From positions 620,001-684,000 of the forward strand of contig OZ240665.1 of NCBI GenBank assembly GCA_965198565.1: a stretch of DNA of 64,000 nt. The letters are read 5' to 3'. This DNA is from LMUY01 sp965198565 (GTDB lineage Bacteria > Pseudomonadota > Alphaproteobacteria > Acetobacterales > Acetobacteraceae). The notes beneath the pieces were generated by a model. The model made no database searches. It saw nothing but the letters and a program-made list of their open reading frames with translations, and was not told where the DNA came from. Made by a program: the position numbers and the translations under genes. Below, piece after piece: positions 59,122-64,000 of this stretch; within the stretch, counting starts at the first letter, position 1; every line of letters begins with the position of its first letter.

Positions 59122-59176
59122 CCAAGCCAAATTCAAACTGACCCACGACCCGCTGCTTGGTCAGCACTCGGTGCAA

Positions 59177-60625
59177 TCAGGCCGATAGCGGCGCGGCGAT
59201 GTCCTCCAGCGACTTGCCCTCGGCGGCCACGCCAAAGATCAGCTCCATGCCGGCGCCGACCAGCATCAAGGCGGCCGAAACGCAAAACCCGGCGGCCATC
59301 GCCCAGGTCGAGCCAGTGGCGATGAGGCGGCCGAACAGCCAGGGCGCGGCCGCTCCCCCGATCAGCGTGCCCAGCGCGTAGAACACCGCGATGGCCAGGG
59401 CGCGCGTCTCGAGCGGGAAGATTTCGCTCGCCGTCAGGTAGGCGGAGGACGCGGCGGCGGAGGCGAAGAAGAACACGGCCATCCAGCACGCCGTCTGGGT
59501 GACGGCGGTCAGCTCGCCGAAACCGAACAGGACGGCGGTCGCGATCAGCAACAGCCCGGTGCCGGCGTAGGTGGCCGTCACCATCACGCGCCGCCCCACG
59601 GTGTCGAACAAGTGGCCGAGGGCGAACGGGCCCAACAAGCTGCCAACCGTCAGCGGCAGGATGTAGAGCCCGACATTGGCCGCAGCCACGCCTGCGAATT
59701 TCTGCAGCACCAGCCCGTAGGTGAAATACACGGCGTTGAACAGGAAGGCCTGCGCCACCATCAGCGTCAGCGCCAGGGCGGACCGGCCGCGATGCTTGCC
59801 CAGCATGGCGCCGAACACCATGGCGAAACCGAAGGTCTTGCGCGGATGGATGGTCAGCGTGCGGTCGGTCGGCGCCAACTCGCCGCCGCCCGACTCGCGG
59901 ACCCGGCGTTCCAGCTCCACCATGTCCGACTTGGCGCGCTCATTTTGGCCATGGGTGACCAGCCAGCGCGGGCTCTCCGGCACCGCCCGGCGCAGGAACA
60001 GCACGCCCAGGCCGAGCACGCCGCCGATGCCGAAGCCGAGCCGCCAGCCCCAATCCAGCGGGACGAGCGTGCCCGAGAGCAGCGGGATGGACGCCGCCGC
60101 GCCCAATGCAGCGCCGCCCCAGTAGCTGCCATTCACCATCAGGTCGATGCGCCCGCGCAGCCGGGCCGGCATCAGTTCGTCGATGGCGGAGTTGATGGCC
60201 GCATACTCGCCGCCGATGCCGAAGCCGGTGATGGCGCGGAAGATCGCGAAGCTCACGAAGTTCCAGGCGGTGGCCGAGAGCAGCACGCCCAGCACGTAGA
60301 CCCCCAACGTCACGCTGAAGATGACCTTGCGGCCGACCCGATCCGTGAGCCAGCCGAAGAACAGCGCCCCAGCCACCGCCCCCAGCACGTAGACCGACGC
60401 CACCGTGCCGACATCCTGTGCGGACAGGCCCAAGGTCCGGTGGTCCTGCAGCACCGGGCCGAGCGAGCCCACGATGGTGACTTCGAGGCCATCCAGCACC
60501 CAGGTGACGCCGAGCGCCAGCACCACCAGCAGGTGGAACCCGCTCCAGGGCAGCCGGTCCAAGCGCGCGGGGATGTCGGTCTGGATCGCCTCGCTCACTG
60601 GTGCACCTTCGAGCTCACGCGCCAT
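59177..60625 (-). CDS. MFS transporter, metabolite:H+ symporter/sugar porter type
   Basis: A 482-residue permease with 12 TMs. The MFS signature between TM2 and TM3 is GWLTDRVGRKVIFSVTLGVY. FRAITGFGIGGEYAAINSAI and RGRIDLMVNGSYWGGAALGA are typical of the metabolite-H+ symporter and sugar porter groups (RxxxGxGxGGEY). A second half-repeat signature GHLFDTVGRRVMVTATYAG follows. A central cytoplasmic loop (about 220-275) carries VPESPRWLVTHGQ. The substrate, perhaps an organic acid or sugar, is unknown. It is the last gene of a three-gene operon and its start overlaps the DUF421 gene by 11 bp. GTG 60598 is an alternative start. Confidence 0.9.
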   Translation of the reverse strand: MARELEGAPVSEAIQTDIPARLDRLPWSGFHLLVVLALGVTWVLDGLEVTIVGSLGPVLQDHRTLGLSAQDVGTVASVYVLGAVAGALFFGWLTDRVGRKVIFSVTLGVYVLGVLLSATAWNFVSFAIFRAITGFGIGGEYAAINSAIDELMPARLRGRIDLMVNGSYWGGAALGAAASIPLLSGTLVPLDWGWRLGFGIGGVLGLGVLFLRRAVPESPRWLVTHGQNERAKSDMVELERRVRESGGGELAPTDRTLTIHPRKTFGFAMVFGAMLGKHRGRSALALTLMVAQAFLFNAVYFTYGLVLQKFAGVAAANVGLYILPLTVGSLLGPFALGHLFDTVGRRVMVTATYAGTGLLLIATAVLFGFGELTAVTQTACWMAVFFFASAAASSAYLTASEIFPLETRALAIAVFYALGTLIGGAAAPWLFGRLIATGSTWAMAAGFCVSAALMLVGAGMELIFGVAAEGKSLEDIAAPLSA

Positions 60626-61076
60626 CGTCCGGCGGCGCGGGTTCCGGCACGATGGAGACTTTGCCGTCCCGCTCCACCACGGCGTAGCGAACCTGTTCCA
60701 AACGCATCAGGCCGTTCTGACGCACCGCGGCCATCACGTCGCTTTCCAGCATGCGCAGGCCCCGCATGCGGTCGCCATGCCAGTGTCCGCGCTCGTAGAT
60801 CACCACGGGGGTGCCGTCCACCAGCCGGCCGAAATAGGCCGAATGCGATTTGAGGAACGACACGGTGACGTGCATCAGGCCGATGACGAACACGGCGCTG
60901 ATGGCGGCGACCATCGAGTGGTCGTCGGCCAGGACGGCGCCCATCAGCGCGCCGCCGAACAGGAACAGCACCGTGAGGTCGAACGGCGCCATCATGCTGG
61001 CGGTGCGGCGCCCGATCAGCCGGACGGCGAACAGGAGGATGAAATAAGCCGCTGCGGCTCGGATGATGACGCTCAT
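60615..61076 (-). CDS. DUF421 (YetF-like) membrane protein
   Basis: A 153-residue protein with three N-terminal TMs (AAAAYFILLFAVRLIGRRTA, LTVLFLFGGALMGAVLADD and MVAAISAVFVIGLMHVTVSF) and a small soluble domain: FGRLVDGTPVVIYERGHWHG, LRMLESDVMAAVRQNGLMRL and VRYAVVERDGKVSIVP. These match the DUF421/YetF family, which has a role in spore envelope lipid or membrane biology in Bacillus but is otherwise undefined. The ATG at 61076 overlaps the upstream gene's stop (ATGA), so the two are coupled. Confidence 0.9.
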   Translation of the reverse strand: MSVIIRAAAAYFILLFAVRLIGRRTASMMAPFDLTVLFLFGGALMGAVLADDHSMVAAISAVFVIGLMHVTVSFLKSHSAYFGRLVDGTPVVIYERGHWHGDRMRGLRMLESDVMAAVRQNGLMRLEQVRYAVVERDGKVSIVPEPAPPDDGA

Positions 61077-61603
61077 GGCACGATGAACTGCGTCCATTTG
61101 ATTGGGGCGTGATCGTCCAGCCGCGCTTCGAGTTGGTTCGGCCCGAGCGAGCTTGGCATCATCACCAGGCGCAATTCCGCGTCGACGGTTCCGGACGGCA
61201 CGCCGACGGTGAGCACGATGCCGTTCTGCACGACCTTGGTGCTCACCGGGGCGGGCAGGACGCGTTGCAGCCCCATCGGCTCGATCACGTTCGTGCTGAT
61301 GAACAGGTTCATCGTCTTCCGATCGGTCGGGTTGTCCAGATGGAAGGTGACCTGGGTGGCGGCGTTGGCGCGCGCGATCGGCTCGAAGTCCACCGCCAGT
61401 GCCGACTGGGGGGACTTCTCTGTTCGATGGCTGAACGGCCCGCGCCCGAGCAGCCCGGCGAGCCCGGCGGCGATGAACAGGGCCATGACGATGCGCCCGA
61501 CCCGTTCGGCGCGCAGCCAGCTTGCCTCGAAAGGCTCGTCGAAACCGACTTCCAGTTCGTCGTTGATCGGGTCTGCGCCGCGCAGGCGCTCGATGCCATC
61601 CAT
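61073..61603 (-). CDS. single-pass membrane protein of unknown function
   Basis: A 176-residue protein with a cytoplasmic N-terminus of about 35 residues, one TM (VGRIVMALFIAAGLAGLLG) and a periplasmic beta-rich domain (VDFEPIARANAATQVTFHL, LPAPVSTKVVQNGIVLTV, PNQLEARLDDHAPIKWTQF). It precedes and overlaps the DUF421 gene. Position and topology suggest the two membrane proteins act together; no domain is recognised. The start at ATG 61603 is the first in frame. The upstream region is shared with the DUF2075 gene. Confidence 0.7.
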   Translation of the reverse strand: MDGIERLRGADPINDELEVGFDEPFEASWLRAERVGRIVMALFIAAGLAGLLGRGPFSHRTEKSPQSALAVDFEPIARANAATQVTFHLDNPTDRKTMNLFISTNVIEPMGLQRVLPAPVSTKVVQNGIVLTVGVPSGTVDAELRLVMMPSSLGPNQLEARLDDHAPIKWTQFIVP

Positions 61604-61653
61604 GCCCGGGTGAACACGTGCGCTGCCTCCCGGTTGCCTCGCCCAAAAAGGGG

Positions 61654-61675
61654 TGAAGGGGACGACTGTCCCCTT
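61654..61675. promoter_or_regulatory. perfect hairpin in the divergent intergenic region
   Basis: GAAGGGGAC-GACT-GTCCCCTTC: a 9-bp perfect inverted repeat with a 4-nt loop in the 104-bp gap between two divergent genes. No T run follows, so a terminator is unlikely; an operator or an mRNA leader hairpin fits better. A promoter-like TAACTCTTTGTTAACCTT lies at about 61688-61705. Confidence 0.4.
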
Positions 61676-61707
61676 CCCGGCGGAGCCTAACTCTTTGTTA
61701 ACCTTGT

Positions 61708-63474
61708 TTGCCTATGTTCGGTGTCGTGTTCCCGCCAACATGCTGGCCAGTCCTGGAGAACTGGCGCTTGCCCCGCCTGCGCCGCCGTCTGGACGCTGTT
61801 GTCTTGATGCCGCGCGCCATCGTCGCCTGCACCGTGCGCCCGGGCCGGCGCCACACTGCGCGGGACCGGGCCGACGCGGAGGATGCGGCGCTCGACCTGC
61901 ATGACTTCCACGCCGGCAGCCGCGCCCACCCGGTGATCCCGCTGCTGATCACGCTGGACGCCGCGCGCAACAGCCCGGTGCGCCCGTTGCTGCTCCCCGG
62001 GGTCACGCCGCCGATGGAGGCCAGCGCCGCCACGCTCGACGCCACCCTGGCCGAGATCGCCGCCGCCGCGCCGCTGTGCCCACCGCTCGACCCAGCCGCG
62101 TGGCAGAGCGCGCCGTACCGGCCGGTGCCGTCGCTGATCGAGGCGGCGCGCATGCTCTACGCCCGCCATGGCGTGGCCGAGATCGCCAGCGCCCATGCCG
62201 ACGCCGTCAACCTGCGCGCCACGCGGGAGACCATCAGCAGCGCCGTGGCCGAGGCCGCCGCCGCGCGCCGCCCCACCATCCTGTTCGTCACCGGCATTCC
62301 CGGCGCCGGCAAGACGCTGTGCGGGCTCGACACGGCGTTCGCCGGCCAGGCCGCCTTCCTCACCGGCAATCCCGCTTTGGTCCACGTGCTGAGGGAGGCC
62401 TTGGCGCGCGACGCGGAGGTGTCGCTGCGGGCGGCGCGGCAGCGCATGGAGAGCGTGATCCAGGCGCTGCCGCATTTCCGCGACCATTATGCCCCAGCCG
62501 GCGTGCCGCCGGAGCGCGTGGTGGTGATCGACGAGGCGCAGCGCTGCTGGTCGGCCGCGTATGCGCTGGCCAAGACCGCCGGGCGCCTGCAAGCCAGCGA
62601 GCCGGCGCTCCTGCTCGACATCATGGCCCGGCGCGACGACGGCCCGGTCATCGTCTGCCTGATCGGCACGGGGCAGGAGATCCATAGCGGCGAGGGCGGG
62701 CTCGCCGAATGGGGCGCCGCCCTGGCCAGCCGCCCGGCCTGGCGGATCCACGCCGCCGCGTCCGCCATGGCAGGCGCGCCCCGCCAGCGTCTGCCCGGGC
62801 TGGCGAACGTGGTGGCATCCCCCGCGCTGCACCTGAGCGTGCCGGTGCGTTCGCTGCGCTCGGCGGTCGCCCCCGCCTGGGTCGACGCCGTGCTGGCCAA
62901 CGACCCGGCCACGGCCCGCGCGCTGGCCGGCCAGGGCCTGCCGTTCAGCCTCACGCGCGACCTGGCGACGCTGCGTGCGCGGCTGCGGCGCGCCTGCCGC
63001 GGCACACGGCGCGCCGGGCTGCTGTGCTCCTCCGGCGCCCGCCGCCTGCGCGCCGAAGGGCTCGGCAGCACCCTGCCGCACGACGACCCGGGCGCCGTCG
63101 CCCGCTGGTTCCTCGACCGCTTCCCCGACGTGCGCGCCTCCGACGCCTTGGAAGTCGCCGCCACCGAGTTCTTCGCCCAGGGCCTCGAGCTGGACGCCGC
63201 CGGGCTGTGCTGGGACGCAGACCTGGTGCGGGAGCACGGAGCTTGGCATACAAGAGCATTCCGCGGCACAAGCTGGACCCGGCCGCGTGGAGCCGAGACC
63301 ATGCAGAACAAGCTCAACGCCTACCGCGTGCTGCTCACCCGCGCCCGCTATGAGACCGTGATCTGGGTGCCGCGCGGCGACGCGGCCGACCCGACGCGAG
63401 ACCCGGGGACGCTGGACGCCATTGCCGACTACCTGCTCGCGTGTGGCGCCCACCCGCTTGGCCGCGGCGTCTAG
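61708..63474 (+). CDS. DUF2075 (Schlafen group 3-like) helicase-type ATPase
   Basis: A 588-residue protein. The ATPase part has Walker A VTGIPGAGKTL (196-203), Walker B VVVIDEAQRC (271-279) and a C-terminal superfamily 1 helicase block NAYRVLLTRARYETVIWVP, all typical of DUF2075. Relatives begin with a PD-(D/E)xK-like nuclease region of about 150 residues; here only about 80 remain, and the place of the ExK motif reads VACTVRPG, so nuclease activity is unlikely. Its biological role is unknown; some relatives sit in restriction or defence loci. The TTG at 61708 or the ATG at 61714 may be the start. It is followed two bases later by the EEP gene. Confidence 0.8.
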   Translation: MPMFGVVFPPTCWPVLENWRLPRLRRRLDAVVLMPRAIVACTVRPGRRHTARDRADAEDAALDLHDFHAGSRAHPVIPLLITLDAARNSPVRPLLLPGVTPPMEASAATLDATLAEIAAAAPLCPPLDPAAWQSAPYRPVPSLIEAARMLYARHGVAEIASAHADAVNLRATRETISSAVAEAAAARRPTILFVTGIPGAGKTLCGLDTAFAGQAAFLTGNPALVHVLREALARDAEVSLRAARQRMESVIQALPHFRDHYAPAGVPPERVVVIDEAQRCWSAAYALAKTAGRLQASEPALLLDIMARRDDGPVIVCLIGTGQEIHSGEGGLAEWGAALASRPAWRIHAAASAMAGAPRQRLPGLANVVASPALHLSVPVRSLRSAVAPAWVDAVLANDPATARALAGQGLPFSLTRDLATLRARLRRACRGTRRAGLLCSSGARRLRAEGLGSTLPHDDPGAVARWFLDRFPDVRASDALEVAATEFFAQGLELDAAGLCWDADLVREHGAWHTRAFRGTSWTRPRGAETMQNKLNAYRVLLTRARYETVIWVPRGDAADPTRDPGTLDAIADYLLACGAHPLGRGV

Positions 63475-63476
63475 CC

Positions 63477-64000
63477 ATGCGCCGCATCTTGGTGTGCCTG
63501 GCCGCCGTCCTGGTATGGGCCACCCCGGCCGCGGCGCGCGACCTCAAGATCGCCACCTGGAACCTGGAGTGGCTCACCGCCCGGCCGGACGGCGACCCGG
63601 CCTTGCCGGAGGACGTGCACCCGAAGACCGCCGCCGACATCGCCCGGCTGCGCCGCTACGCCGACCAGTTGGACGCCGACGTGGTGGCGCTGCAGGAGGT
63701 GGATGGCCCCGGCATTGCCGCCGCACTGTTCCCGCCCGATCGCTACACGCTCTATTTCACGGCTGACGACGTGGTGCAGCGGGTCGGCATCGCGGTGCGC
63801 CGCGGCATCCCGGCCCATCGCAACCCCGACCTCACCGCACTCGACCTGTATGCCAACGCCAAGTTCCACCTGCGCAGCGGGGCGGACATCACGCTCGACC
63901 TGCCAAGCGGCCCGCTGCGGCTGCTGGCGATCCATCTCAAGACGGGCTGCCAGCGCGACCCGTTGGGCAGCAGCCGCCGCCAGTGTGCCACGCTGCGCGG
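63477..64000 (+). CDS. secreted endonuclease/exonuclease/phosphatase family protein, 3' end outside window
   Basis: The first 174 residues are present. A signal peptide (MRRILVCLAAVLVWATPAAA, cleavage before RDLKIA) is followed by the EEP fold: ATWNLEWL, a metal-binding Glu in VVALQEVDGPG, VGIAVRRGI, and LAIHLKTGC with the catalytic His. The family includes DNase I-like nucleases and phosphodiesterases; the substrate is unknown. Because it is exported, it probably acts in the periplasm or outside. It starts two bases after the stop of the DUF2075 gene, so the two are probably one transcript. Confidence 0.85.
   Translation, partial: MRRILVCLAAVLVWATPAAARDLKIATWNLEWLTARPDGDPALPEDVHPKTAADIARLRRYADQLDADVVALQEVDGPGIAAALFPPDRYTLYFTADDVVQRVGIAVRRGIPAHRNPDLTALDLYANAKFHLRSGADITLDLPSGPLRLLAIHLKTGCQRDPLGSSRRQCATLR

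Larger units (their letters stand above)
58179..59149. mobile_element. decayed mobile element with inverted ends and flanking direct repeat
   Basis: A 971-bp segment bounded by imperfect inverted ends: GTGTCTCAGTTTGAAAT on the left and the complement of GTGGGTCAGTTTGAATT on the right (14 of 17 match). A 12-bp direct repeat CCGCTGCTTGGT flanks it (58167-58178 and 59150-59161). It contains a broken IS1-like transposase and two small ORFs, and is less GC-rich than its surroundings. Confidence 0.65.

Noticed and set aside
1..64000. tRNA, rRNA, riboswitch or prophage genes
   Set aside because: No cloverleaf, rRNA block, known riboswitch core or phage structural gene was recognised on either strand by reading; small ncRNAs cannot be excluded without computation.
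61708..64000. DUF2075 plus EEP genes as a phage-defence system
   Set aside because: The EEP protein has a signal peptide and would not act with a cytoplasmic helicase, and no other defence genes are present; kept only as an odd pairing.

Overview
This is a very GC-rich window (most third codon positions are G or C). The gene content points to an alphaproteobacterium, most likely of the family Acetobacteraceae. The strongest pointers are a Komagataeibacter-type cellulose synthase operon (GH8 endoglucanase, small proline-rich protein, fused BcsA-BcsB, BcsC, BcsD), ppiD next to trpE, and an MlaE protein with an N-terminal STAS-like region. Placement below family level is not possible from the window alone.

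Layout. 1-470: a doubtful, possibly broken minus-strand gene and a partial gene. 467-4840: release factor 3, a transglutaminase-like protease, a family of unknown function, and a PDZ protein that looks like a dead HtrA protease. 5096-8721: a four-gene Mla/MCE lipid transport operon. 8725-11396: an EnvZ/OmpR-type two-component system divergent from a small Met/Pro-rich secreted protein. 11576-12232: an AlkA-type DNA glycosylase. 12236-20060: a peptide (Opp/Dpp) ABC operon on the minus strand with two paralogous binding proteins. 20332-25373: a DUF4336 gene with an apparent N-terminal frameshift, trpE, ppiD and tpiA. 25485-27489: a second copy of the unknown family, a four-unit tandem repeat and a PlsC acyltransferase. 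27601-33787: tamA, a small coiled-coil membrane protein, and tamB. 34072-44683: the cellulose operon. 44862-47440: an intact IS66 element. 47532-50137: an AlgJ-like/MBOAT (AlgI-like) O-acetylation pair. 50268-58082: uvrB, a Nudix hydrolase and large membrane proteins. 58179-59149: a decayed mobile element. 59177-64000: a three-gene minus-strand operon (membrane protein, DUF421, MFS), a DUF2075 helicase-like protein and a truncated secreted EEP nuclease/phosphatase.

How the genes work together. Much of the window serves the envelope: lipid trafficking (Mla), outer-membrane protein insertion (TamA/TamB, PpiD), phospholipid synthesis (PlsC) and export of a cellulose matrix, possibly O-acetylated by the neighbouring MBOAT/AlgJ pair. 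The central metabolism and repair genes (trpE, tpiA, prfC, uvrB, alkA-like) look ordinary.

The most striking non-coding feature is a high-copy palindromic repeat, roughly CCCTCACCCC-N-CCCTCTCCC-loop-GGGAGAGGG. It lies at nearly every operon boundary, often in inverted pairs. It is amplified into a 103-bp tandem array near 26.3 kb, forms part of the signal peptide coding region of one oppA, and is the insertion site of the IS66 copy, which is flanked by a perfect 8-bp duplication.
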